Shown piece by piece: positions 43,284 to 53,768 of a stretch of 64,000 nt of DNA; within the stretch, counting starts at the first letter, position 1, and every line of letters starts with the position of its first letter. Source of the DNA: Pachypanchax playfairii (lineage: Eukaryota; Chordata; Actinopteri; Cyprinodontiformes; Aplocheilidae); assembly GCA_006937955.1 (NCBI GenBank), contig SSNP01000376.1:14536-78535 (forward strand), read 5' to 3'. The position numbers and the translations under genes were made by a program. The notes under the pieces were generated by a model. The model saw only the letters and a program-made list of their open reading frames with translations. It was not told the DNA's origin and did not search any database.

Positions 43284-43634
43284 ATGTTGGATCCGTCTTC
43301 CAGCGAGGAGGAAGGGGACGATATCCTTGATGTGCAGCATAAAGAGGTGACGGCCCCAAAGATTGTCGGAGGAGCACGACAGTCACCGGGACGAGCCGCC
43401 GATGGCCAAAGCGGCGGAAGACTTCAGCCCCGTGGCCGCTGCAGCGTCGGCTGCCGGCCCTCCAGCCCCAGCCCGTCGGTCGGTAGTGACAAGGAGAAGG
43501 AGGACTTGGAGAAGATGCAGAGGGAGGAGGAGGAGAAGAAGAAAAGACTCCAGCTTTATGTGTTTGTGATGCGCTGTATCGCTTACCCATTCAACGCCAA
43601 ACAGCCCACCGACATGGCCAGAAGGCAGCAGAAG
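43284..43634 (+). CDS. cadps: Calcium-dependent secretion activator (CAPS), coding exon 1
   Basis: The exon encodes 117 residues, starting MLDPSSSEEEGDDILD and ending RCIAYPFNAKQPTDMARRQQ then K. The acidic start, the RPSSPSPSV linker and the KKRLQLYVFVMRCIAYPFNA block match the N-terminus of vertebrate CADPS; the Glu/Lys-rich stretch before KKRLQLY favours CADPS over CADPS2. CAPS is a cytosolic, membrane-associated priming factor for dense-core vesicle exocytosis. Its PH, C2, MUN and DAMH domains lie in later exons outside this window. The exon ends exactly at codon 117 with the donor GAAG|gtaagc. The earlier in-frame TTG at 43266 is not a plausible start. Teleosts have two cadps paralogues; which one this is cannot be told. 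Confidence 0.92.
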
Positions 43635-46169
43635 GTAAGCTGCGCGTGGTGACACAAGGGGACGTTAAAAAGCACGCGCTGAATTTTCTGACACCAACTG
43701 TTGCTTCCTCACTCGCTCCATGATGATGTCAAGAGAGCAAAACTGTTTCCGTTTGATCCACCCAACATCGATCCGCTAACAGGTTTCACTTTTCTAACTA
43801 TAGCTAAAGGGAAACTGAAAGGATTTGGAATTTAATGCAGGAAATACGGGTGATAGTTAATTCACTGCGTCATTTAAGTGAGGGGGTAGGGGGTGAGGGG
43901 TGGGGGATTTGCTCTCTTTGTCGACTCCATTTTTCACTCCCAAGCCACCTTAAAATGGAAGGGGAGGGGACTTTATGTTGCTCCCACCCACTTGTCAAAG
44001 ATCAAAGTACATCTTAGTTATTTAAGTGTATATGAAACACAGCAGATGCTCTAAACCATGTTCCTGTAGGCCTACATCTTGATTTTTTGTTTTGTTTGTT
44101 TTTGGAGTCTCTCAGTGGACAGGACATGATTAGGTTTGAGCTAGCTACAATGGTGTTTAGGGACTACATAGTCCCAGAATCTGCTTTCGAAAACACTTTA
44201 TCCACACTCAGAAGTCATTAGTGGTCTTGCATGTGCTCACACCTGCTCTCCCTCTACACTGGAAGCATTAATCTCTTCTTAGTGATTTGCCTCAATGCTT
44301 GTGGTTTGGTGGTCAGTCCATCAGAGCACTCAGAAAAAACATATTTTCTGTAATTGTACTCAAAAGAAATCAGCAGATAAACTCAAGATACATTTTAGAA
44401 TTGTTGCTGCCAGTAACTAATATTGATATTGCCTTTTGCTATAGTAAGCCATAACAGAAGAGATAAACTTTAGATTTTTTGGAGAATGAGCAACAATTAT
44501 GCTGCACTCTGCAGTCCCATTCCACATATCTAAGTATGGAAAAAAAAAAAAAAATAGGGCATCACCGTCTGGCATAAAATACATTGTATCACCAAAAGTT
44601 TTGGTACCCCCCCCTAGGATGCTTGTGCTTCTACAGGTGTATTGCTCTTATGAACTCAGTGGGTTCCAGCTTGGTACCTGATAGGATATCCCTCTCCATT
44701 AGTAAAATTTCCCCACTAAACATTTCACCTTCAAGTGTTAGTGGGATTATACAGTAGAAGCTGCAGGGAACAACAACAGCTCAGTTATTAAGTGGTAGGT
44801 CACATAAACTTACAGAGTGGGTCAAAACATGCTTTCTGTAGAGTCAGAGACTCCAGACATCCAAACTGTGTAGCCATTTTCAGCAGACAGACGTTCGGTA
44901 ATATTTGCAGCCAATTCGATCAAGTCTTTAACTGGAGTCGGCTTTTCAGACACTTTTTTCGGAGCATTGCCTTTCGGCTGCCTTCAAACAGCAAGGAAAT
45001 TTGGGGTGGTGGGGGGGACTACTACTTGGAACTACTCATGGTGCTCGCTGGAGCAGTATGCTCCATTACTTTGGGATGATGAGCAGGATCAGTGGATCGT
45101 AATGAGATTCGATCCTCTGAATGAGGATCAAAGGCAAATGATCTGGGTAGATCGGGAGCTCTGGTCGGGAACATAGGAACACATGGCTGAGTGTTTTGGT
45201 TCGTGTTTTGGCTGGAGGGATCACATGTTCTTATACACTGTCGTTCACCTGGGATATGTCATCAGTGTGTGTGTTTTCAGCATTCCCCCGTTTCCCCACC
45301 ACCCCACACCCCTACCGCGTTCCTGGGACATCTGCTGTCTGTCTAAATGCAAACACTGTACCACATATTGCTTAGTGACATTTAATGCATCATAACTGTT
45401 TGAAACGTTAATTGTGTCTGCCAGCGTAACATTGATTCCAAAACCTGTGGCACAAAATAGTGCTGCATCTCCTTGGGCAGATTTTCTAACTGCCACAGTG
45501 TGCTGTAATGATCCAGATGTCTGTCTTCTTCTCGCAACAATCATTGCAGCAATTTTTGCACCAAGTTAAGGAATGCTTTTCAAAGGTGGTAAATTTATGT
45601 GTGAATTAGAAGCCGCAAACATTTTCAGGTTTGATAAATCACACTGCGCCTGGAACGCTCACTTATTTGCATATTATTTGAGTCTTAGGCTGTATTCACA
45701 CCTGATAGTCCGGTAGACTCGGTTTGATTGGGGACCAAAATTGCAACATTGTTGCTGCTTTTAGTTGGTGCGGTTTGGATTCACACCACCTTTTATAAAA
45801 CGGACCAAATGAGATTAGGAGCATGTTACATACATACAGTTTTTGCAGTACTTTTTTTTTTGAGAGTGACACGTAAACAAACATGGAGTAGTAGCAGATT
45901 CTGGTGGTTTTGGGATTAATGTTTTGTGTTTGGCAAATGTACCAGATCAATATTCTGTAGCAATGGGCTCATGATGAGCAGATAATGAGGCATAGGACTA
46001 CACGAGGCAGCTGAGACGGCTGCACAACATAATCGCTTCCTGCATTTGGTAGCTGTCAGACAATTGCCAAAAAATAATGACCGGTTTCTTCAGTATGAAA
46101 TAGTGTCATGTAAAATTTGTTCTAGTCGTTACATGTGACGGTCATTGTGCATATAACCGTTGACCACCG
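43635..46169 (+). other. cadps intron 1, left part, no further exon seen
   Basis: The donor at 43635 opens the intron. No segment up to 64000 encodes the next CADPS residues (KQQLQ-type start), so the intron exceeds 20 kb, in line with the long first intron of vertebrate CADPS. A possible MITE left end ('ggctgtattcacacctgata') lies at 45690 without a recognisable partner. Confidence 0.6.
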
Positions 46170-46321
46170 TATTTTGAAATACTTTTTATTCTGATTTGGG
46201 TGTTGTGCTGATTGGGTTTTTTTTCTGCTTGATTTGTCACTTTTTTGCCACTTGTTATGATGCGTGACCATGGCAACGAGAGACTGGTTTACAAGAAAGA
46301 GCAGTTAATAGACATTTCTAA

Positions 46322-47035
46322 TGGGGCGTTCACACTGCCTAACGCGTCCAGGCAGCAAAACGCTCAAAACAGACAAATTTGGTACTTCAAATAAAAACAC
46401 AGCTGCTTGCACACTTTGCACAGTCTGCGCGTCATGTCAGTACGTCACAGGCAGGTGAGGGATGTCTCTGTTGCTAAAGTTATTTACAACATGACTGATC
46501 ACATTGAGACAGTGGCTTGGCTTTATTTAATAAATAAAGCTATACAACGTTGTTGTCGGGTGCATTTGCAGAGGTTGTGGATACACCCCATTGAGACGAT
46601 CTGAGTTTCATAAAATAAAGTATGAATCTGTTTACCTGGCACTTAAATATCCTCTGATATCTTTCTCCAGATAAGGTCCAATCTCGGGATGGGTCATACA
46701 GTTCGCGGTGGTTACAGACTGCGATAATCAGTTTCTCCTCCATTTTGAATTTAATTTGAATGTCTGGCTGATCTAGGCTTTGATGACGTGATCAGTGAAA
46801 AGAGTTGATTGATTGATTGATTGGTTGCTGCCCCTTATCTGCTGCCCCAAAGTTCAATTTTCCCAACTTCAAACAGCAGCTGCCTTGACACCTTGATGGA
46901 CCGTCCGAGCAGCAGCTGCGTGGATGCACTGATGCGCGACGAGCTGCACGCCCACCTGCTTGCTTATTACCAAGGATTTTACATGTAATCTAGCTGCCCT
47001 GTTGCCTGGACCCGTTGGGCGGTGTGAACGCACCA
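46322..47035. mobile_element. Harbinger-like MITE, target duplication TAA
   Basis: TAA lies at 46319-46321 and 47036-47038. Inverted ends: TGGGGCGTTCACACTGCCTA on the left and TGGTGCGTTCACACCGCCCA as complement of the right, similar over about 35 bases. A three-base TWA target and GGGC-type TIRs fit PIF/Harbinger. The empty site is preserved in mini-LINE copy 3 near 59850 ('catttctaaggctcaa'). No transposase. Confidence 0.88.
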
Positions 47036-47152
47036 TAAGACTCAAATAATACTCAAATTGAAACCCTGGATCCCTGAAGACGTGGATGCAGGGCAGGAGC
47101 AAAACAAAGAGAGACAAAGAGGAAGTTTAAACCTTCACTTCCATCAGTCATA

Positions 47153-47650
47153 TTGACAAATGTGAGATATCTTGCTAACAAAATGGATGAACTTGAAACT
47201 CTGTTGAGGACCCAGCCAGAGTATCGGGAATGCAGCATCACATGTTTTACGGAGACATGGCTAAAGAGCATATCCCGAACTCCGGTGTGTCTCTGTCTGA
47301 CTTTCAAACAGGCAGACAGAGATTTGAAGGGGAACGGCAAAAGAGAAGGAGTTTGTCAACTGCTCACATCTGCAGTCACCTGTAGGGGGAGCAACATCAC
47401 AGCAAGTGACATGAATAGGTTGAACGGATTGATAAGGAGGGCTGGTTCTGTTCTTGGGACTAATCTGGAGTGTCTTGAGTTGATTGTCCAAAGGAGGATG
47501 GTTCGGAAAATGAAAAAAATAATGGAAAGCCCTCCTCATCCTTTTCACAACACAATAACTCAACAACAGAGTGTCTTCGGTCAATGGCTTCTCTTCAGAT
47601 CCGCTGCAGCAAAGACTGCTACAGGAGATCCTTCTTACCCACAGCTATAG
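47153..47650 (+). pseudogene. mini-LINE copy 1 fused endonuclease-RT tail ORF
   Basis: A 165-codon frame joining the first endonuclease blocks (Asn and Glu of the active site) directly to the RT C-terminal tail (IRRAGSVLG, VQRRMVRKMKKIM, PFHNTITQQQSVFGQ). It lacks all RT catalytic motifs, so it cannot reverse transcribe. Whether the fused protein is made is unknown. Confidence 0.75.
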
Positions 47651-47735
47651 CCCTCTACAATGGCTCCCTAAAGAAGAACTGAGCTACAACAACATTTAAT
47701 TTCCCTTCGGGGATTAATAAAGTATTTTTGATTTT

Positions 47736-48732
47736 GACTGTTTTAAACACTTGAGTGCAATCAATCAATTCAAAGGTGTATTCAAACGTACATGAGCATG
47801 CCAAACCAAAAGCCCTTACCATCCAATATCCATATTATACCATATTAGCTAATCTAAATAACAAAGCCCTTACCATCCAATATCCATATTATACCATATT
47901 AGCTCCTTTGTAAATGGGTCAGGCTGCTGGTCTTTGTGGGGTTGTGTGACTTTGTTACACTACCACTGCTGGGCCAGTGAGGGTGCAGTCTGCATCACCT
48001 TAATTTTTGTACCTGACTGCACCTGTGAGAGTAGACTAAAGGCCTGCTGGGGTTGGCTTGAGACAAAGGCTGCTTGGTTGTGGTGGTTTAAGGACACCTT
48101 TTAACCCAGAAAGCTGTTTTTAACAATTAAAATTACCCAATAATTGTTCATTCTTTGATATTGGCCCAAAGAGCCAAGTTAAGTATGTGTGATGGAAATC
48201 TCCAGCAGCCACAGTGGCTGAACGGAGCAGATGTTAAATGGTGTGTGTGACCTAACCAGGCTGTTCTAACTGCTTTGTTGTTTAATCTGGTACAAACATA
48301 CAAAAATAACCAGATGCATGGAAGATTATCTTGTAATGTGACACATAAACAGCTTTGTTTAAAATTAAAAACGCCACTTTTTTTTTCAAAAATATTCAGG
48401 AGAATAAATTATCTAATGAAATGAAAAGATATTCCTTTGTTTGTGTTATTTTCCGCGGTATATTTGTGCTTTCTCTTCTAATCATATCGTGGGGTACTAT
48501 ATGCCCAATGAAAGATGCTAATCTAAATAACAAAATCAGACCATCTGTCTGCTTGTATACTGCATCACAAAGGGGGCTCAGATGAATCAATTCTGCTTTA
48601 TTCTCTTGCTCTGCAGCTTCATGCTACTTGCAGTTTACTTCATACGCACACTACTTTTCATGTTGCGGTCATGTCTAAATTGTTGTCTTGATACTTTTCT
48701 GCTATATTTTGTGATTCTGCTACAATGAAGAT
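47736..48732. other. intronic sequence with a 43-base duplicated segment
   Basis: The phrase starting 'agcccttaccatccaatatc' and ending 'accatattagct' occurs at about 47812-47853 and 47867-47907. The words 'aatctaaataacaaa' between them recur at 48520. Nothing else was recognised. Confidence 0.6.
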
Positions 48733-48813
48733 TAGATTAGATAGATTAGATAGAATTTTATTAATCCCTTGGGAAGGTTCCTCCGGGAAATTATAGTTCC
48801 AGCAGCAAACACT

Positions 48814-49501
48814 AGCTACGTTTACAAGGGCACATTTAATCGGAATAAACGCCCAATCGGAAAAAAATACGTCATGTCAATCAGAATGTTTTGATCCGGT
48901 GCAGCCTGATCAGAATGAAATTTCTTTCCGATCGAGAGGGGTGGTTTTGTCCAATCTTCATTCGGATAGACGTGCATGTACACACCCATTCGGAAAGAAA
49001 AGGTGAAAAAAGCCCACTGCGCATGCATACAACTTCAGCGTAATGTCTTTCCGCTTTCACAGACCCAAGTAGAAAACATGGCGGGAGGTAAACAGAAGTG
49101 GTCTGCTGGTGCAGTCATCCTGTCATCCTGCTCTCCTCTCCTGTGGCGGAGGAGCAGTAGCAATATGTATTCAGCCTCTAGCTTGGTTAAAGCGACCAGT
49201 AAAAACCCAAACATAAAGGTAATCACCCACAGAAGGTCCATTTTGGGGGAAAAGTGAGTCAGCTCGAGCACATGATGGGGCGGGAAAGACGCACAGAAAG
49301 GAAAGAGTTTGTTTGTTTTTTTTTCTTGCCCCGGAAAGACAACTCGCTGTGCGCATGTTCAACTCATTTAACCTTGGTGCATGTGTACTCATGGCATGAT
49401 CAGATCATTTCAGTTAGTGTCTCTGTGAACAGCGATTTGGGAATTCCGATCGACCAAGATTTTAATCAGATTGGGGAAATTTGGCGCATGTAAATGTAGC
49501 T
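48814..49501. mobile_element. unclassified TIR element, possible target duplication ACT
   Basis: Inverted ends AGCTACGTTTACA and AGCTACATTTACA (complement of the right end), flanked by ACT at 48811-48813 and 49502-49504. Subterminal 'cattcggat' and 'cgatcg' words suggest more binding motifs. It lies inside the 3' UTR of the minus-strand LINE. About 688 bases, no transposase. Confidence 0.65.
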
Positions 49502-49764
49502 ACTGTCATACAGATTCAAAGAAATAAACAAGTAAGGTCACAGTATAGAGTATGAGAGAGAGTTCAATAGTGGTTGAGTTATTGCACATTATTGTCATAG
49601 GGATTCAAAAGAATAAACAGACATAAACAAACAAGTAGGATCTAAATATAGAATGGAAAATACCAACAAATGAGAAAAAGAATCCAATAGATAGTTGAGT
49701 TATTGCACATTATTGTCAGAATTGTTTCACAACATTTGCCATTAGTCAGACACATTATTCCTGT

Positions 49765-50326
49765 TCAACCCCCATTTTCTTTTTGCCCTCCCAGCGAGGA
49801 GTTAAACAGTCTGATGGCATGTGAGACAAAGGAGTTTTTAAGTATGTTGGTTCTGGACTTGGGGAGCAGCAACCTGTCGCTTAACAGACTCCTGTGGGTG
49901 TTTATGACAGTGTGCAGAGGATGCCTGGCATTGTCCATAAAAGCTAGCAGTTTGTTCCATGTCCTCCTCTCTGCCACTGTCAACAGAGTGTCCAGCTTGG
50001 TACCTGATAGGATATCAGGCCCTCCTGATCAGTTTGTCCAGCCTGGATGAGTCCTTTTTTGCTGTGCAGCTCCCCCAACACACCACAGCATAGAAAAGGA
50101 TGCTGGCAACAACAGACTGGTAGAACATCCCCAGGAGCTTCTTGCATATGTTGAATGACCTCAGCCTCCTGAGGAAGTACAGACTTCTCTGACGCTTCTT
50201 ATATATCTGCTGGGTGTTGTGTGTCCAGTCCAGTTTGTTGTCCACCCAGAGTCCGAGATACTTGTAAGTGCTGACCATCTCCACTTCTTCTCCCTCAATT
50301 TCATTTTCTTTCTCAAGACTGATCAT
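49765..50326 (-). pseudogene. L2/Rex1-type LINE RT C-terminal tail
   Basis: Frames read YKYLGLWVDNKLDWTHNTQQ, RSLYFLRRLRSFNICKKLL, SILFYAVVCWGSCTAKKDSS and RLDKLIRRA. After a frame break come GTKLDTLLTVAERRTWNKLL and ARHPLHTVINTHRSLLSDRL then LLPKSRT. This is the end of an RT ORF; the catalytic part is missing. Confidence 0.85.
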
Positions 50327-51985
50327 TTTGTAACTTAATTGAAATGAAAAAGAAAAGGATATTTAAGATTTAATTTTCAAATGATGCTCCAGCAAATAGG
50401 TATCAAAATTCAATTTGAAATGTCAATTTTGAAAATTAAAATCCATTAGCAGAAAGGATTTTTCATTTTAAGGTCATAGCTGCATCATTTGACTCATAAA
50501 TAAAATAAGTAATAAATAATTTAAAATGCATTTTCATTTTCTACTTCATAACTGCTCAATTTGAAACTTTATTAAAATGATAAAGAAAAGGATATTTAAG
50601 ATTTAATTTTCAAAAGAAACTCTAGTAAATTATTTCCATAATTCAATGTGAAATTTCAAATTTGAAAATTAAAATGCATTAGCAGAAAGGCTTTTTCATT
50701 TCAAAGTCTTATCTGCATTATTTGACTCAGAAATTAAATGAGTAATGAATAATCCAAAATACATTTTCATTTTCTTCTTAAGACTACTCTTTTTGTGACA
50801 CAACTAAAAAGAAAAGAAAGAGAAGATTGCATTTTCGTTTTCATGGCCGCCCCGCTCAAAGTGTCTCATAATTCAATGTGGATTTGCAATCTGACAGTGG
50901 CGCAGGATGATGACATCATTGTCTGCTCCCTGTTATTCGGCCGATGCCTACACATCTCATACGTCAGGGGGAAGTGTGTATGCAGAAGGAAAGGAGAGCG
51001 GGAAGGTACACTACATGTGGGAAGAGCGGGCAAACTTCAATGTCTAAATCTGTGCCAGAACTTCTGCGAGAGGCGGCTGCTGCCCTGGAACGACAGCAAA
51101 ATTGCCCACAAACACCATGCCGAATTAATAGTAGTGTCTAGAAAAAGTATAAAAAGCCTAAGGGGGAGGAAATTGGTTGACCCCAGAGGAATTTAGTGTA
51201 GTGTACCTTCCCGCTCTCCTTTCCTTCTGCATACACACTGCCCCCTGACGTATGAGATGTGTAGGCATTGGCCGAATAACAGGGAGCGGACAATGACGTC
51301 ATCAGATTGCGAATTCACATTGAATTATGAGACACTTTGAGCGGGGTGGCCATGAAAACGAAAATGCAATCTTCTCTTTCTTTTCTTTTTAGTTGTGTCA
51401 CAAAAAGAGTAGTCTTAAGAAGAAAATGAAAATGTATTTTGGATTATTCATTACTCATTTAATTTCTGAGTCAAATAATACAGATAAGACTTTGAAATGA
51501 AAAAGCCTTTCTGCTAATGCATTTTAATTTTCAAATTTGAAATTTCACATTGAATTATGGAAATAATTTACTGGAGTTTCTTTTGAAAATTAAATCTTAA
51601 ATATCCTTTTCTTTATCATTTTAATAAAGTTTCAAACTGAGCAGTTATGAAGTAGAAAATGAAAATGCATTTTAAATTATTTATTACTTATTTTATTTAT
51701 AAGTCAAATGATGCAGCTATGACCTTAAAATGAAAAATCCTTTCTGCTAATGGATTTTAATTTTCAAAATTGACATTTCAAATTGAATTTTGATACCTAT
51801 TTGCTGGAGCATCATTTGAAAGTCAAATCTTAAATATCCTTTTCTTTTTCATTTCAATTAAGTTACAAAAGGATCAGTCTTGAAAAAGAAAATGAAAATG
51901 CAGTTTGAATTATTGATCACTAATTTTATTTATGAGTCAAAAATTGCAGTTATATTCTGACAATGAAAGAGCGTTAATGGAAATT
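50298..51985. mobile_element. foldback element: long inverted repeat with modular arms
   Basis: The left arm (about 50298-51015) is the near-perfect complement of the right arm (about 51197-51910), around 715 bases each, around a 181-base loop. Each arm holds tandem modules of roughly 230-250 bases beginning with 'cattttcattttct' and containing 'gaaaaggatatttaagattt'. A partial third module extends to about 51985 on the right. There is no transposase. Foldback-type elements and palindromic MITEs have this build. The two arms differ by scattered substitutions, so it is not a perfect assembly mirror. Confidence 0.8.
51040..51141 (+). other. short ORF in the foldback loop
   Basis: The loop has an ATG followed by 33 codons, reading MSKSVPELLREAAAALERQQ and ending SSV before TAG. 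It looks like the start of a helical protein and may be a captured gene fragment. I do not recognise it and chance is possible. Confidence 0.25.
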
Positions 51986-52234
51986 CATTTTAATTTTATT
52001 TCTGGAACACAAACGCTTCCATAATAGAGTAGTTTGTAAGCCAATCTGAGTCCAGCAAATTCGAATAATGAATATTAAGGAGTTGCTGCCCGAAGCCTAA
52101 TGAAATCAGACGAATTTTGACGCGGAAAGATTGAAAGGTCTGTTAATCAGTGTTTCCTAACAATTTTTAAATATAAAATGTTTGATACTAAAGGTTAATG
52201 CTTAAGAAATAACCACAAAGTCATTACATTTGTG
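51986..52234. other. no gene recognised
   Basis: AT-rich flank of the foldback element. Nothing supported. Confidence 0.4.
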
Positions 52235-52345
52235 TGAAATTACCTCTTTAAGCAGCCGTGGACACACTTTTTCTGGGCCTGCTGCCTTCCTAGGGCAAAT
52301 CTTCCTCTGTTGTTTTCTGACTTGGTCTGCTGTGACTTTGGGGGG
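52235..52345 (-). pseudogene. L2-type LINE RT fragment
   Basis: The minus-strand frame reads PPPKVTADQVRKQQRKICPR followed by KAAGPEKVCPRLLKE, the linker and first RT motif of L2-type LINEs. About 37 codons only. Confidence 0.65.
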
Positions 52346-52630
52346 AGGTCTTGGGAGAGGAAGAGGACCAGGACAAGGGGAACACCATGATGTTGGCACT
52401 CGGGGCTGTGAGGAGGACTTGTAGTGCATTCCAGTCGTCCTCGAAACTTGGAATCCTGGTATAAGTTAGCCGGAAATGATGCAATGAACTCAGAATTCCA
52501 AGCTGTGAGCTCGCAGGTTTCAGAGGACCCTGGGATCCTACATTTAAAGATGGCAGCGTCTGGTAGTACTTGTCATCTTTATTTTTCCTCATTTACGTGT
52601 TCTGTTTTCTTTTTTTTTTGTACCTATCCT

Positions 52631-53379
52631 TGTCAGGTTCAGTGTCTGTGCTGTGTTTTTTCTGTGTCGAGTGAGAGATCTCTTTACAGCGAGAGGATCT
52701 GCACTGGAGGAGCTGAGGCAGCTGATGAGCTACACCTGACGGGGATCAGGACTAATTGGAGGCAGGCAGCATATAAGCCAGTGGCTGACACTCATTCACC
52801 GCCTGGTTGTTGATCTTTATGGTAGCTTCTGTGTGCCAATCTTCCTAGTGATAATCCTTGAGCATTTTTGAATATTTTGAGCTTGTAGTTATTCCTCGTT
52901 GCAACTAACCCTGTTTTTACCAGGATTTCTCCGCTGCCTGCTCCACGTGTTCTGAGGCTTTTTCCAGAGTTCCTGAGGTCTGGTCCCAGTCTCATTTTGT
53001 CTCCCTCCAGTGCACTCACCCGAACCTGGACCTCCACCTCCCTGCACAGCACCGCACTGGACCTGCCCTCCCTCCAAGCACCACTATCATCAGCTTCCTG
53101 TGAGTCACAGCTTTTCTCTGCCTCCAACATTCTTGCTATACTGAAAGTGGAACCGTTACTAATCCTAATCTCCTCTGCAGTTTGGAACCTCCTGAGATGC
53201 ACCCTGCTAACCTGTTTATCCCTTGCAGTTCCTGGACCTTCCCTGAGCACACCAAACCACCGAGCACATTTCCACCTTGTACATATTATTGTAAATAAAC
53301 CTTGTCACTTTTGCACCAGAGAAAGCTTGTCTGTGTTGAGTCCAGCATGTGGGTCACAAAAATCACTGAGCCCGTGACA
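52631..53379 (+). mobile_element. solo LTR (gypsy-like), target duplication (A/G)TCCT
   Basis: It begins TGTCAGGTTCAGTG and ends GAGCCCGTGACA, flanked by ATCCT (52626-52630) and GTCCT (53380-53384). TATA-like tataag at 52772 and AATAAA at 53294-53299. Splice-like signals: acceptor AACTAACCCTGTTTTTACCAG-type block ending at 52923, donor GTGAGT at 53100, branch-like GCTAACC then TTGCAG ending at 53228. Same layout as the LTRs at 19065 and 29974. Confidence 0.85.
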
Positions 53380-53384
53380 GTCCT

Positions 53385-53768
53385 GTCCTGATGTAATTGG
53401 CAAAAAAAATTGTGGGTTTGGGTCCCTTATTGTGTCAGGACAGATTTATTCTTACAACAGGGTTGAATTTACCCCTTCTGTTGTATGATGCGCTTTTTTT
53501 TCTATGGCGCAATTGACCGTATCTGGTTCCGGAGGCAGAGTGGACAGGCAGAGAAACAAATGTGTTCTGTTTTCATCATGTTTGCTATGTAAGTGGCACC
53601 GAGTAGTTGGTATTGTTACAGATCATTAGTTGTTGCAAAGCTGAAAATAAATATAAAAACTTGCAATCTTTGCTGCCAAAATTGACTGGTGTTTAAGGTT
53701 TTTACTGTAGGTGTAAAGAATACTTGGTTATAAGTTCTTTGTACTGAGAGCAACAACACGCAGCTTTG
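53385..53768. other. no gene recognised
   Basis: Intronic flank. A GC-rich palindrome 'ggcccgcgggcc' at about 53808, just to the right, resembles a decayed hAT end. Confidence 0.35.

Larger units (their letters stand above)
46170..47735 (+). mobile_element. mini-LINE copy 1 (internally deleted L2-type LINE), split by a MITE
   Basis: LINE 5' UTR to 46321, MITE, then 5' UTR and ORF. The ORF fuses the endonuclease N-terminus (VRYLANKMDELETLLRTQPE, CFTETWLK) to the RT tail (VTCRGSNITASDMNRLNGLI, GSVLGTNLECLELIVQRRM) at KREGVCQLLT, with everything between deleted. The 3' UTR has 'aatttcccttcggggattaa' and the tail 'gtatttttgattttga'. Copies 2 and 3 share the same junction. A one-base loss near 47275 shifts about 20 codons of the endonuclease part. 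Confidence 0.85.
48733..50326 (-). mobile_element. L2/Rex1-type LINE 3' end, split by a DNA element
   Basis: On the minus strand: RT C-terminal frames (50326-49765), 3' UTR, an inserted element (49501-48814), then the last 3' UTR part and a tail with 'cccaagggattaataaaatt' and 'ctat' repeats (48733-48765). The element is cut on its 5' side where the foldback element begins. Confidence 0.8.

Noticed and set aside
43363..43569. Alternative frame in cadps exon 1 reading SEEHDSHRDEPPMAKAAEDF and an Ala/Pro-rich stretch
   Set aside because: It looks protein-like, and I considered two compensating frameshifts. The annotated frame matches CADPS at both ends and also in the middle (GGAR-SP, GGRLQP, RPSSPSPSV), so no frameshift is needed.
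43180..43590. Long minus-strand frame opposite cadps exon 1
   Set aside because: It is the shadow of a GC-rich coding exon and has no motif.
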